Source of the DNA: Nocardioides ganghwensis
Lineage (GTDB): Bacteria; Actinomycetota; Actinomycetes; Propionibacteriales; Nocardioidaceae
Length of the DNA stretch: 64,000 bases
Assembly: GCF_014779655.1 (NCBI RefSeq)
Contig: NZ_JACXYX010000016.1
Span: 62,001 to 126,000, forward strand
Reading direction: 5' to 3'
This document shows positions 1 to 7,659 of the stretch, piece by piece. The stretch's first letter is position 1, and the number at the start of each line of letters is the position of its first letter. A model generated the notes under the pieces. The model did not search any database. It saw only the letters and a program-made list of their open reading frames with translations, and was not told the DNA's origin. The position numbers were made by a program, and so were the translations under genes.

Positions 1-201
1 CAGCTCCTGGGAGTGCTCCGCGTCGGCGGCCGAGCACGTCACGTCGACGGTGAGGCGGTCGTGGCGCGACTCCGCGACGTCGATCGCGGTGACCACGCCC
101 CCGTTGTGCGCGATGGTGGTCGCGACCGCGCCGACGACGCTGTGGTCGGCCGCGGTGTACAACCGCATGGTGATCGAGTACGACGACGCGGTTGCTGCCA
201 T
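1..201 (-). CDS. NAD-dependent malic enzyme, N-terminal ACT-domain part (cut by window edge)
   Basis: Only the first 67 codons are present; the gene reads leftward off the window from an ATG at 201. The visible residues (SYSITMRLYT near the start, then an Asn-Gly-Gly turn and TAIDVAES) have the pattern of an ACT-type ligand-binding domain. In actinobacteria this domain precedes the catalytic part of NAD-dependent malic enzymes, which decarboxylate malate to pyruvate. No catalytic residue lies in the window, so the enzyme assignment rests on this N-terminus alone. Another ACT-domain protein is the main alternative. The gene diverges from the acetyltransferase gene starting at 263. Confidence 0.6.
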   Translation of the reverse strand, partial: MAATASSYSITMRLYTAADHSVVGAVATTIAHNGGVVTAIDVAESRHDRLTVDVTCSAADAEHSQEL

Positions 202-228
202 GCCCCAGACCCTCCCCCGCTCGCGGGG

Positions 229-256
229 TTACGGGCAAGTCACCTCGGTCTAGGCT
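229..256 (+). promoter_or_regulatory. Candidate promoter for a leaderless acetyltransferase transcript
   Basis: TTACGG (229-234) and TAGGCT (251-256) are separated by 16 bp. The -10-like hexamer ends 6 bp before the GTG start codon at 263, so the transcript would begin at or next to the start codon. No Shine-Dalgarno sequence is visible. Leaderless mRNAs are common in actinobacteria. This is inference from spacing only. Confidence 0.35.
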
Positions 257-262
257 CGGGTT

Positions 263-541
263 GTGGACACAGAGTTCATCGACGCCCCCGACCACCACCG
301 CTACGAGCTGCGCTCCGGCGACGAGCTGGTCGGCTTCATCGACTACCGCGTGCACGGCGACCTCATCCGTCTCCTGCACACCGAGGTGCTGCCCGCCTTC
401 AACGGCCAGGGCCACGCCGGCACGCTCGCGCGCTCCGCGCTCGACGACGCCCGCACCCGCGGCCTGTCGGTGGACCCCGTCTGCCCCTACGTCGCGGCCT
501 ACATCGACAAGCACCCGGAGTACGCCGACCTCCGCGCCTGA
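263..541 (+). CDS. Small GNAT-family N-acetyltransferase (COG2388/YidJ type)
   Basis: A 92-residue protein with the minimal GNAT fold. The acetyl-CoA pyrophosphate loop (PAFNGQGHAG, residues 45-54) and the C-terminal signature CPYV followed by HPEYADL (residues 74-90) are typical of the short COG2388 acetyltransferases. The substrate is unknown. The GTG start at 263 is preferred because it gives the usual family N-terminus and sits just after a -10-like hexamer. It diverges from the malic enzyme gene and lies 88 bp before the potassium-channel operon, with no sign of a shared transcript. Confidence 0.85.
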   Translation: MDTEFIDAPDHHRYELRSGDELVGFIDYRVHGDLIRLLHTEVLPAFNGQGHAGTLARSALDDARTRGLSVDPVCPYVAAYIDKHPEYADLRA

Positions 542-629
542 GCACCCTGCGGCTCGCGGGTCTGCCCGGCCGCCCCCGGGGGAAGCCCTATAGTCGCCGC
601 GACAGCGCGGTGAGAGCGGGGGGTACGCC

Positions 630-1199
630 ATGGCCGAGGTGGCCGACGAGGTCGACGAGGCGGACGCGGTCGTCGCGCGACGACTCGGGTTCGTGATCCG
701 TCCGTTGCAGGCGCTGGTCAACGCGCCGCACCTGCTCGTGCTGCTCATCGTCGGCATCTGGGTGGCGTGCTCGCTGGTCTACGCCCTCCTCGAGGACAAG
801 GGCCCGATCGAGGGCCTCTGGTGGGGCATCGTCACCGGCTCGACGGTCGGCTACGGCGACTTCTACCCCTCCTCGACCACCGGTCGGGCCGTAGGCGCGG
901 TCCTCATCGTGTCGATGCTGGTGCTCGTGCCGATCGCCATCGGCCACGTCATCGCCAACCTCGTCTTCGACAAGGAGTCGCTCGCCGTGGCGACCGTCCT
1001 CGAGGACGTCCACGAGCGCATCGACCGTCTCGAGCACCTGACGCTGGCCTCGCTGGAGGCGCAGCACGGTCGCGAGTGGCTCGAGCAGCGGCTCGCCGAG
1101 CACGAGGCCGCGGACGCGGCCACCGTCGACGTCGCCGAGCAGATGCTCGCGATGTTCCAGCCCAAGCACGACCAGGACCCCTCCGGAGGCTCCCGATGA
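630..1199 (+). CDS. Two-TM potassium channel family protein
   Basis: A 189-residue inner-membrane protein. Two transmembrane helices (about residues 34-54 and 86-106) flank a pore helix and the potassium selectivity filter TVGYGD (residues 72-77). The C-terminal 70 residues are charged and helical and probably form a cytoplasmic coiled coil, not an RCK domain. It heads an operon with a YgiB-like lipoprotein (ATGA overlap), a DUF350 protein and a GspS-like ATP-grasp enzyme. Ion channels recur beside DUF350/GspS-like genes in other bacteria, so it probably belongs to the same membrane-stress module. K+ selectivity follows from the filter; gating is unknown. Confidence 0.85.
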   Translation: MAEVADEVDEADAVVARRLGFVIRPLQALVNAPHLLVLLIVGIWVACSLVYALLEDKGPIEGLWWGIVTGSTVGYGDFYPSSTTGRAVGAVLIVSMLVLVPIAIGHVIANLVFDKESLAVATVLEDVHERIDRLEHLTLASLEAQHGREWLEQRLAEHEAADAATVDVAEQMLAMFQPKHDQDPSGGSR

Positions 1200-1582
1200 C
1201 CACGCCCGCCCGTCGCCGCATGCGGTCCTCCAGCATCTCGCTGGGCATCACCGCGCTGATGGCCAGCAGCCTCACGGGGTGCTCCTCCAGCGCCGACTAC
1301 GCCGCGGTGTGCGTCGACCCCGAGACCCAGGAGCGCGTCGACGACGACCAGTGCGACGACGACTCCGACTACAACGGCGGCGGCTCCGGCTTCTTCTGGT
1401 ACTACCTGGGCGCCAGCTCGCGGATCCCCGCTGTCGGCCAGACGACCTCGGGCGGCACCTTCAGCGGCAGCACGCTCAACGGCACGGTGCAGCGCGGCGG
1501 CCTGCCCACCACCGGCGGCTCCACCGTCAAGTCCGCCACCACCAAGGGCGGGTTCGGCGGCAGCTCGCGCGGCTTCGGCTGA
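1196..1582 (+). CDS. YgiB/DUF1190-like lipoprotein
   Basis: A 128-residue exported protein. A basic N-terminus and hydrophobic stretch (residues 10-28) end in the lipobox LTGC with Cys29, so it is probably a lipoprotein. The mature part begins acidic, then has a Gly/Phe/Trp/Tyr-rich segment (GSGFFWYYLG) and a Gly/Ser/Thr-rich tail ending near GGFGGSSRGFG. E. coli YgiB/YjfM (DUF1190) proteins share the lipobox, the aromatic Gly-rich middle and the C-terminal GGFG tail, and lie next to YgiC/YjfC ATP-grasp genes as here. Assignment is by architecture and neighbourhood; the function is unknown. The start overlaps the channel stop as ATGA. Confidence 0.7.
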   Translation: MTTPARRRMRSSSISLGITALMASSLTGCSSSADYAAVCVDPETQERVDDDQCDDDSDYNGGGSGFFWYYLGASSRIPAVGQTTSGGTFSGSTLNGTVQRGGLPTTGGSTVKSATTKGGFGGSSRGFG

Positions 1583-1634
1583 GCCCACCTGCCCCGTCCC
1601 GACCACCACGACAGCCCGCTCCCAGGAGACACCC

Positions 1635-2093
1635 GTGACCGACCTGATCAACGCCCTGCTCCACGCCGTCGCGTACGCCCTCGTCGGCGGCGCGATGCTC
1701 GTCGTCGCCTACTACGTCCTCGACCTGGCCACTCCCGGCCATCTCGGCACCCACCTGCGCGGCGTCGACGAGAACGGCAACGAGTCGGTGCACGCCCACT
1801 CCAAGGGCGCCGGCGTCGTGACGTCGGCCTGGCTGGTCTCCAACGCGGCGGTGCTGTTCACCGCGATCTGGACCAACGGCGCGACCTCGCTCGGCTGGGC
1901 GCTGGGGTGGACGGTGTCCTTCGGCATCGTCGGCATCGCCCTCAACACGCTGATGTTCTTCGCCGTCGAGGCGATCACCCCGGGCAACCTGCGCCAGATC
2001 GTCACCGAGCCCGGCCCCGTACGCCCGCTCGCGCACGTCGCGGCGGCCGTCGCCCTCTCCGTCGGCGCCATCGTGTGCGCCAGCATCGCCTGA
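1635..2093 (+). CDS. DUF350 (YjfL-like) membrane protein
   Basis: A 152-residue integral membrane protein with about four transmembrane segments (roughly residues 9-31, 56-76, 78-98 and 128-151) and a short polar loop after the first. It matches the DUF350/YjfL pattern in length and topology. No catalytic motif is visible. It lies between the YgiB-like lipoprotein and the GspS-like ATP-grasp, the same partners that surround YjfL in the E. coli yjf operon. A GTG start at 1635 follows a purine-rich AGGAGA. The molecular role is not known; a membrane anchor or sensor for the neighbouring enzyme is inference. Confidence 0.8.
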   Translation: MTDLINALLHAVAYALVGGAMLVVAYYVLDLATPGHLGTHLRGVDENGNESVHAHSKGAGVVTSAWLVSNAAVLFTAIWTNGATSLGWALGWTVSFGIVGIALNTLMFFAVEAITPGNLRQIVTEPGPVRPLAHVAAAVALSVGAIVCASIA

Positions 2094-2111
2094 GCGGGCG
2101 GGCACCGACAC

Positions 2112-3377
2112 ATGTGGCGGCACCGGTCGCGGGCGCGTGAGGGCTGGCGCGACACCGTCGTGGAGCAGGGGCTGGTCTTCCCCGTCACGAAGATGCCCGA
2201 CGGATCCGAGCTGCCCTACTGGAACGAGGACGCCTGGTACGAGGTGACCATGGAGGAGGTCGAGGCCCTCGAGGCCGCGACCGAGGAGCTGTGGGCGATG
2301 TGCCTGCAGGCGGTCACCCACATGGCCACCACGATGACCGACGAGCGGCTCGGCCTGCCGCCCGGCTCGCTGGAGGTCGTACGCCGCTCCGTCGAGGCGG
2401 GCGACCCCGCGCTCTACGCGCGCTTCGACCTGGCGTACGGCGCCGACGGGTCGATCAAGATGCTCGAGATCAACGGCGACACCCCGACCGGCCTCGTGGA
2501 GACCGGGATCATCCAGTGGAACTGGATGGAGGACGTGATGCCGGAGATGGACCAGTGGAACTCCGTCCACGACCGCCTCGTCGCGGGTTGGCGCAAGCTG
2601 CGCCGCTCCGGCCACTTCGACGGCGACCGCCTGCACTTCCTCTACGACCTCGGCGAGGAGGACTCCTACGACGGCGGCGAGATGGAGATGACGGTCCACT
2701 ACCTGATGGACACCGCTGTCCAGGCCGGCTGGATCGCCCTCGCCCACCCGGTCGCCGAGGTCGGCTGGAACCCCGACACCCGCGACTTCCGCGACGTCCA
2801 CGACGAGCCGCTGCGCAACGCGTTCAAGCTGTACGCCTGGGAGGAGATGCTCGCCGAGCCGTTCGGGCGCTTCGTCGTCGACCGGGCCGAGGCGCGGCCC
2901 ACGAAGTGGATCGAGCCCGCGTGGAAGGTGCTGCTCAGCACCAAGGCGCTGCTGCCCGTGCTGTGGGAGCTCTTCCCCCGCCACCGCCTGCTGCTGCCGG
3001 CCTACTTCGACGTGCCCCGCGACCTCGAGCGCTGGGTCGCCAAGCCCCTGCACGGGCGCGAGGGCGACAACATCCGCATCCACCTCGACGACATGCTGGA
3101 GGACGTCGTGATGCCCGGCGGCTACGGCGCGGAGGGCTGGGTCTACCAGGCCTACACCGAGCTGCCGAGCTTCGAGGGCAACCGCGTGGTGCTGGGGTCG
3201 TGGATCGTCGACGGCGAGGCCGCGGGGATGCTGGTGCGCGAGTCCGACAACATGGTCACCGACTACTTCTCCCGCGTCGCGCCACACGTCATCAGTGACG
3301 GGCTCGCGCCGTCGGAGGCGCAGGTGGCGCAGTGGCTCGCCGAGCGGGTCGGTCCCGACGCGCCCACCCTCACCTGA
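2112..3377 (+). CDS. Glutathionylspermidine-synthase-like ATP-grasp (YgiC/YjfC family)
   Basis: A 421-residue ATP-grasp amide ligase. The metal/substrate segment LEINGDTPTGLVE (residues 118-130) and the late nucleotide-binding KPLHGREGDN (about residues 312-321) are the two hallmarks of the glutathionylspermidine synthase C-terminal domain family. There is no N-terminal amidase domain, as in YgiC/YjfC. Actinobacteria generally make mycothiol and not glutathione, so the substrate is probably another amine or peptide. The gene ends the channel-lipoprotein-DUF350 operon, 18 bp after DUF350, and converges with the peroxidase gene. The ATG at 2112 lacks a strong ribosome-binding site. Confidence 0.88.
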   Translation: MWRHRSRAREGWRDTVVEQGLVFPVTKMPDGSELPYWNEDAWYEVTMEEVEALEAATEELWAMCLQAVTHMATTMTDERLGLPPGSLEVVRRSVEAGDPALYARFDLAYGADGSIKMLEINGDTPTGLVETGIIQWNWMEDVMPEMDQWNSVHDRLVAGWRKLRRSGHFDGDRLHFLYDLGEEDSYDGGEMEMTVHYLMDTAVQAGWIALAHPVAEVGWNPDTRDFRDVHDEPLRNAFKLYAWEEMLAEPFGRFVVDRAEARPTKWIEPAWKVLLSTKALLPVLWELFPRHRLLLPAYFDVPRDLERWVAKPLHGREGDNIRIHLDDMLEDVVMPGGYGAEGWVYQAYTELPSFEGNRVVLGSWIVDGEAAGMLVRESDNMVTDYFSRVAPHVISDGLAPSEAQVAQWLAERVGPDAPTLT

Positions 3378-3395
3378 CTGACGCAGGTCCGCGCG

Positions 3396-3872
3396 TCACA
3401 GCGCCTTCTCGATGTCCTTGCTGAGCTTCTCCGGCTCGGTGGTCGGCGCGTACCGGTCGATGACCTGGCCGTCGCGGCCGACGAGGAACTTGGTGAAGTT
3501 CCACTTGATCTTGGACCCGAGCAGGCCGCCCTTGGCGTCCTTGAGCCACTGGAAGAGCGGGTGCGCCTCGTCTCCGTTGACGTCGACCTTGGAGAACAGC
3601 GGGAACGTCACGCCGAAGTTGCGCTCGCAGAACTCCGAGATCTCCGCCTCGCTGCCGGGCTCCTGGTTGCCGAACTGGTCGCACGGGAAGCCGAGCACGA
3701 CCAGGCCCTGGTCGGCATAGGTGTCGTGGAGCTCCTGGAGTCCCTTGTACTGGCCGGTGAAGCCGCACTGCGAGGCGGTGTTGACGACGAGCACGACCTT
3801 GCCGTCGTACTGCGAGAGGTCGGTGTCGGTGCCGTCGATCGCGGTGGCCGAGAAGTCGGAGAGAGTCGTCAT
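3396..3872 (-). CDS. Glutathione peroxidase family thiol peroxidase
   Basis: A 158-residue thioredoxin-fold peroxidase. The catalytic tetrad is complete: Cys36 in NTASQCGFT, Gln70 in FGNQEPG, and Trp124-Asn125 in KIKWNFTKF. The active site is a plain Cys codon, not selenocysteine. In organisms without glutathione such enzymes are normally reduced by thioredoxin, and a thioredoxin gene lies elsewhere in the window (45473). It removes hydroperoxides in the cytoplasm. It converges with the GspS-like gene; an imperfect hairpin (TGACGC/GCGTCA, 3379-3398) spans its stop. The downstream order is nitroreductase further right on the same strand. Confidence 0.93.
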   Translation of the reverse strand: MTTLSDFSATAIDGTDTDLSQYDGKVVLVVNTASQCGFTGQYKGLQELHDTYADQGLVVLGFPCDQFGNQEPGSEAEISEFCERNFGVTFPLFSKVDVNGDEAHPLFQWLKDAKGGLLGSKIKWNFTKFLVGRDGQVIDRYAPTTEPEKLSKDIEKAL

Positions 3873-3897
3873 GCCCCAGAGTCTGCCAGCGGTGCTG

Positions 3898-4503
3898 TCA
3901 CGCCGGCTCGTCGTACCGGCCGTGCCGCACCCACTCCCCGAGCGGCTTGCGCACGCGGTCGCGGTGGTCGCGGGCGGCGGTTCGTTCGTCGACCTGCGCG
4001 GGGTCGCCCGGGACCCCGATCGCGATGCCGGTGAGCAGCCGATGGGTGGCGGGTACGCCGAGGGCGTCGGCGAGCGCGTCGTGGTCGAAGCCCGCGAACT
4101 GGTGGGCGTGCAGCCCCATCGCGGTGGCCTGGAGGGTGAGGTGGGCCGCGGCCTGGCCGACGTCGTACAGCGCGTAGTCGCTGAACGCCGGCGCCTCCGG
4201 TTCGTCGCCGGAGCGCACGTGCGCCGCGGTGACGAACACCACCGAGGCGCGGGGCACCCAGCCGGAGTTGCCCCGGCTGAGCGTCGCGACCAGCCGGTCG
4301 TGGTTGGCCGTTCCCGGGACGCACACGAAGAACAGCCACGGCTGGCTGTTGCCCGCGCTCGGCGCCCACTGGGCGGCGTGCAGCAGGGTCTCGATCTCGT
4401 CGTCGCCCAACCGGTGCGCGTCGTCGTACACGCTCGCGCTCCAGCGTGACCGCATCGGCTCGGCGAGGTGCTCGGCGGAGGGCTGCGGTGCCTGCGGGGT
4501 CAC
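3898..4503 (-). CDS. Nitroreductase family protein (FMN-dependent)
   Basis: A 201-residue flavoenzyme. The N-terminal RSRWS and the APSAGNSQPW segment (about residues 48-57) are FMN-contacting motifs of the nitroreductase fold. The C-terminal region with GVPGDP is typical of the NAD(P)H-using family. A GTG at 4503 is chosen because upstream in-frame codons give a low-complexity Pro/Ala extension and run into the divergent neighbour. The substrate is unknown; members reduce nitro compounds, quinones or flavins. It is 25 bp from the peroxidase gene on the same strand and may be co-transcribed with it. Confidence 0.85.
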   Translation of the reverse strand: MTPQAPQPSAEHLAEPMRSRWSASVYDDAHRLGDDEIETLLHAAQWAPSAGNSQPWLFFVCVPGTANHDRLVATLSRGNSGWVPRASVVFVTAAHVRSGDEPEAPAFSDYALYDVGQAAAHLTLQATAMGLHAHQFAGFDHDALADALGVPATHRLLTGIAIGVPGDPAQVDERTAARDHRDRVRKPLGEWVRHGRYDEPA

Positions 4504-4513
4504 GGCGGCGAGT

Positions 4514-5735
4514 ATGCCGATAACGAGGTCAGGTCCCGCCGGCCGGTGCTTCACTGGCCCGGTGCACGGGGGTACGGCACGGGCGGGCCTGTGCGCGGTG
4601 GCGCTGGCGGTGTGCCTGTCGGGGGCGCTGTCCGCGTCCGAGGACGAGGCCCCGCAGTCCGGGACGGCCAGCGAGCCGACCCCGGCCACGCAGGACCCCG
4701 ACCCCGGTTCCGACGCCGGTTCCGACCCTGGTTCCGACCCCGGTTCCGACCCCGTGCAGCCCGCTGACTACGACGCGTGGCAGCCGACCTACCGCGACGT
4801 ACGCGCGGCGACGGCGGACGACGTCCTGGAGCTGAGCGATCGGGTGGACGGGCTCGCCGCGACCGCGTACACCGTGCAGGTGCCGGCCATGGGCATCGAG
4901 ATCGCCCGGAGCCCCGAGCACGTGAGGGTGTCGACAGGGGCCGGGACGCCGGACGTCTACGAGCTGCACCTCGATCCCCGTGCGACGGGCGGCGGCCTGT
5001 TCGACATCGGCCCCTTCGTCGTCTGCTCGGTCGCGGACGACTCCTGCACCGCGGTCGGTCAGGAGCAGCCGAGCAACGGAGGTCCGCACCTCTTCAACAA
5101 CGGCATGGACACCTTCGTCCTCACCGCGGGCACCATCGTGCGGGCTCAGGGATCGGTCGCCGGCGTTCTCCTCGCGACCGACGTCGAGGAGGCGTCGATG
5201 GCCACGGTCGACTCCCCGACCGGTCCGTTGGACTGCCTCGTCTCGGGTGGAGCGGCCCACCTCCCCGAGCAGCTCGAAGGACGGGGCGCTCGCGCTCGAG
5301 TCCGACCCGCTGCAGCGGGACGACCGCGAGCCGTTGTCGACGACCTGCGTCGACGAGCGCGGCCTGGTGGTGCTCACCCTGCCGTCGCTCCTGGCGCCGG
5401 TCGTGCCGTACGCCTCGTTCGAGGACGGGGTGCCGGACGACTTCGACCAGCACGCCGACCCCGTCCCGTACGGCGCCTCACCGTCACCGACGCCGACGCC
5501 GACGGAGCCCGCGACGTCGGACGCCGAGGGCATGCAGGAGGTCCTCGTGGCGGCGGGGCCGATCGGCGCGGGTGAGTCGCTGGCCGAGGCCCAGGCGGCC
5601 GGCAGGTTCGAGCTGACCTTCTTGCTGGGCAGCGAGCTGCTGCCGGGCGCGGTCTCGTCGACGTCCGGGCTCGACGGGGTCGCGCTGCGCGACATCGGCG
5701 AGGGCGAGCAGATCACCGCCGACCTCTTCGGGTGA
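4514..5735 (+). pseudogene. Secreted SAF-like protein gene interrupted by a frameshift
   Basis: Two reading frames make one plausible protein. The first runs from an ATG at 4514 (or a GTG at 4562), has a hydrophobic export segment ending near LSGALSASED, an Asp-Pro-Gly-Ser repeat (12-bp DNA repeats, 4695-4755) and a beta-rich domain, and loses coding character near 5275-5290. The second takes over at once (GALALESDPL) and runs to 5735. It ends with a SAF-like segment (LVAAGPIGAG, then SGLDGVALRD) as in pilus-assembly CpaB/RcpC proteins. A single-base indel in the genome or in the read explains this best. The function is unknown; confidence is good for the frameshift and low for the family. 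Confidence 0.55.
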
Positions 5736-5738
5736 GGC

Positions 5739-5800
5739 GCCAACTGACGAGTTGGCGTGCCAACTGGTGAGTTGGCGACTTGGGGGCCGAATTGACCCCC
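5739..5800. terminator. Tandem twin hairpins plus a G5/C5 hairpin
   Basis: Two nearly identical perfect hairpins lie back to back: GCCAACT-GACG-AGTTGGC (5739-5756) and GCCAACT-GGTG-AGTTGGC (5759-5776). A third stem, GGGGG/CCCCC (5782-5786 with 5796-5800), follows. They lie between the convergent ends of the frameshifted gene and the small gene ending at 5837, so bidirectional termination is likely. There is no T-tract, as is usual for actinobacterial terminators. Confidence 0.6.
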
Positions 5801-5836
5801 GCAACGTCACCCAGTTCGCCAACCGACGAGTAGCCC

Positions 5837-6130
5837 TCACTCGTCGAGGGCGTCCAGCGCCACCAGCGCCGACTCCCAGCGCTCCCGGCGCTCGGCGACC
5901 GTCTGCTCCCACCACGGCGTGCCCCGCTCGCCGAGTCCGACCTTGGCCAGCTGGGTCCGGTGCCGGGTGGCCGCGAGCTCGGCCTCGTCGCGCGCCGTGC
6001 GTACGCCCGACCGGCCGCGGCCGAGGTGGGACTTCAGCCGCGCGAGCTCGTCGGCCGGGATCGCGGGATCCGTACGCCGCCACCGCCGGCCGTCGACGAC
6101 GAGCCACTTCTCCTCGTCGGTGGGCTCCAT
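5837..6130 (-). CDS. Small conserved actinobacterial protein (often labelled biopolymer transporter Tol)
   Basis: A 97-residue soluble, charged, mostly helical protein. The N-terminal KWLVVDGRRWRRTDP and the C-terminal ERRERWESAL are conserved in a small actinobacterial family that databases often label 'biopolymer transporter Tol', apparently without experimental support. There is no signal peptide or membrane segment. The ATG at 6130 is preferred because upstream codons read through the tRNA-Leu gene and its terminator. The role is unknown. Confidence 0.6.
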   Translation of the reverse strand: MEPTDEEKWLVVDGRRWRRTDPAIPADELARLKSHLGRGRSGVRTARDEAELAATRHRTQLAKVGLGERGTPWWEQTVAERRERWESALVALDALDE

Positions 6131-6153
6131 CCCCCGAGCATGCCCGAGCACGA

Positions 6154-6185
6154 CGAAGGCCCCGGACCTGGGTCCGGGGCCTTCG
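6154..6185 (-). terminator. Perfect inverted repeat downstream of tRNA-Leu
   Basis: Fifteen-base arms (6154-6168 and 6171-6185), CGAAGGCCCCGGACC and its exact complement, leave two central bases. The element lies 4 bp past the CCA end of tRNA-Leu in the direction of transcription, so it probably terminates that transcript. Confidence 0.7.
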
Positions 6186-6189
6186 ATGG

Positions 6190-6276
6190 TGGTGCGCGAG
6201 GGGGGAGTTGAACCCCCACGTCCTTTCGGACACACGGACCTGAACCGTGCGCGTCTGCCTATTCCGCCACTCGCGC
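6190..6276 (-). tRNA. tRNA-Leu (anticodon CAG)
   Basis: On the minus strand the gene starts GCGCGAG and ends with the complementary CTCGCGC, discriminator A and an encoded CCA (6190-6192). The anticodon stem-loop CACGG-TTCAGGT-CCGTG places CAG at 34-36. A long variable arm (TGTCC-GAAA-GGACG) is typical of class II tRNA-Leu, and the T arm has GGTTCAACTCC. It reads CUG codons. Confidence 0.95.
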
Positions 6277-6473
6277 GAGAAGCGGGCTCAGGCTACCCCA
6301 CGCCTGACGCGGCCTCCCAATCGGCCAGACCTCACCGCCGACCACCCCTTCGACGGGGCGGCACCCGCACTCACCGACGCCCGGCCGGTACGCTCGGCCG
6401 CACCGGCCGGGCGGTCTGTGAAGCCTGCCCACCACGACGGTGCGAACCCAGCGCGACGAGAGGAGGCCTGACG

Positions 6474-7190
6474 ATGAACCCGCTGCAGCGATTCGAGCAC
6501 CGGCTGGAGACCGTCATCTCCGGCGTCTTCGCCCGCGCCTTCCGCAGCGCCGTGCAGCCGGTCGAGATCGCCGCGGCGCTCCAGCGCGAGTGCGACAACA
6601 ACGCCCAGGTCCTCAGCCGCCAGCGCCGCCTGGTGCCCAACGACTTCCACGTCGAGCTGTCCAGCACCGACCTCGACCGCATCGTCGGCCTCGGCCGCGC
6701 GCTCGAGCAGGACCTCGTGGACCAGCTCCAGGACCACGCCGACGCGCAGGGCTACGTCTTCACCGGTCCGGTGAGCATCGCGTTCGAGTCCGCCGACGAC
6801 CTCACGACCGGCCGCTTCCGGATCCGTTCCAAGGCGCAGGCGAGCGTGACCGACAACGACCAGCGCACCCGTACGCGCTCCTCACATGCCACCCTCGAGG
6901 TCAACGGCACCCGGCACCCGCTCCGACCGCCGGGCCTGGTGATCGGGCGCGGCACCGAGGCCGACCTGCGGATCAACGACCCGGGCGTCAGCCGGCGCCA
7001 CCTCGAGCTCGAGGTCAGCATCGACGGCGTCGAGGCGGTCGACCTCGGCTCCACCAACGGCATCCTGGTCGACGGCACCAAGGTGCCCCGCGCGCGGCTG
7101 CGCGACGGCTCGACCATCAAGATCGGCCACACGGAGATGACGGTGCGCATCGACGGCGGACGAGACGAGGCCGGGGGCTGGAATGTCTGA
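6474..7190 (+). CDS. fhaA: FHA-domain protein FhaA (DUF3662)
   Basis: A 238-residue cytoplasmic protein. Residues 1 to about 115 form the DUF3662 domain (NPLQRFEHRLE start, AVQPVEIAAAL). A disordered linker follows, then a C-terminal FHA domain (about 150-230) with GRGTEADL, SRRHLELE and DLGSTNG, the phosphothreonine-binding loops. In mycobacteria FhaA binds phosphorylated PknB substrates, including the MurJ pseudokinase region, and tunes peptidoglycan precursor export. The start is fixed by AGGAGG at 6461-6466. It is the first gene of the conserved fhaA-fhaB-pstP-rodA-pbpA-pknA-pknB operon and overlaps fhaB by 8 bp. Confidence 0.95.
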   Translation: MNPLQRFEHRLETVISGVFARAFRSAVQPVEIAAALQRECDNNAQVLSRQRRLVPNDFHVELSSTDLDRIVGLGRALEQDLVDQLQDHADAQGYVFTGPVSIAFESADDLTTGRFRIRSKAQASVTDNDQRTRTRSSHATLEVNGTRHPLRPPGLVIGRGTEADLRINDPGVSRRHLELEVSIDGVEAVDLGSTNGILVDGTKVPRARLRDGSTIKIGHTEMTVRIDGGRDEAGGWNV

Positions 7191-7659
7191 GCTCACCCTG
7201 TTCCTGATCCGGGTGGCCTTCCTGGCCATCCTCTGGATCTTCGTGCTGTCGGCGATCTCGGTGATCCGCTCCGACATGTTCGGCGCGCGCGTCCCCGAGA
7301 CCGCCCGCGGCGGCGCCCCCGCTCCGCAGCGCAAGGGCAACGGCAAGCCCCGGAAGCCGCGCCGCGGCGCCCCCACCCACCTGCTCGTCGTCGAAGGCGC
7401 CGAGGCCGGCACCCGTGCCGAGCTCGCCGACGCCCCGCTGCTCATCGGCCGTGGCAGCGACGCCGCCATCAAGCTCGACGACGACTACGTCTCCACCCGC
7501 CACGCGCGGGTCGCGGCCAGCGGCGACGAGTGGTTCGTGGAGGACCTCGGCTCCACCAACGGCACCTACGTCGGCCCGGTCCGCATCACCCAGCCCACCA
7601 CCATCGGCCTCGGCGTCCAGGTCCGCGTCGGCAAGACCATCCTGGAGCTGCGGAAGTGA
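7183..7659 (+). CDS. fhaB: FHA-domain membrane protein FhaB/FipA
   Basis: A 158-residue protein with one N-terminal transmembrane helix (about residues 4-30, LFLIRVAFLAIL), a basic Pro/Gly-rich linker and a C-terminal FHA domain with LIGRGSDAA, STRHARV and DLGSTNGTYVG. The mycobacterial counterpart, FipA, contributes to divisome assembly through phosphothreonine binding. The gene overlaps fhaA by 8 bp and pstP by one base (TGATG), so translation is coupled. All FHA phosphopeptide-contact residues expected (Arg in GRGS, Ser in STRH, Asn in STNG) are present. Confidence 0.95.
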   Translation: MSELTLFLIRVAFLAILWIFVLSAISVIRSDMFGARVPETARGGAPAPQRKGNGKPRKPRRGAPTHLLVVEGAEAGTRAELADAPLLIGRGSDAAIKLDDDYVSTRHARVAASGDEWFVEDLGSTNGTYVGPVRITQPTTIGLGVQVRVGKTILELRK

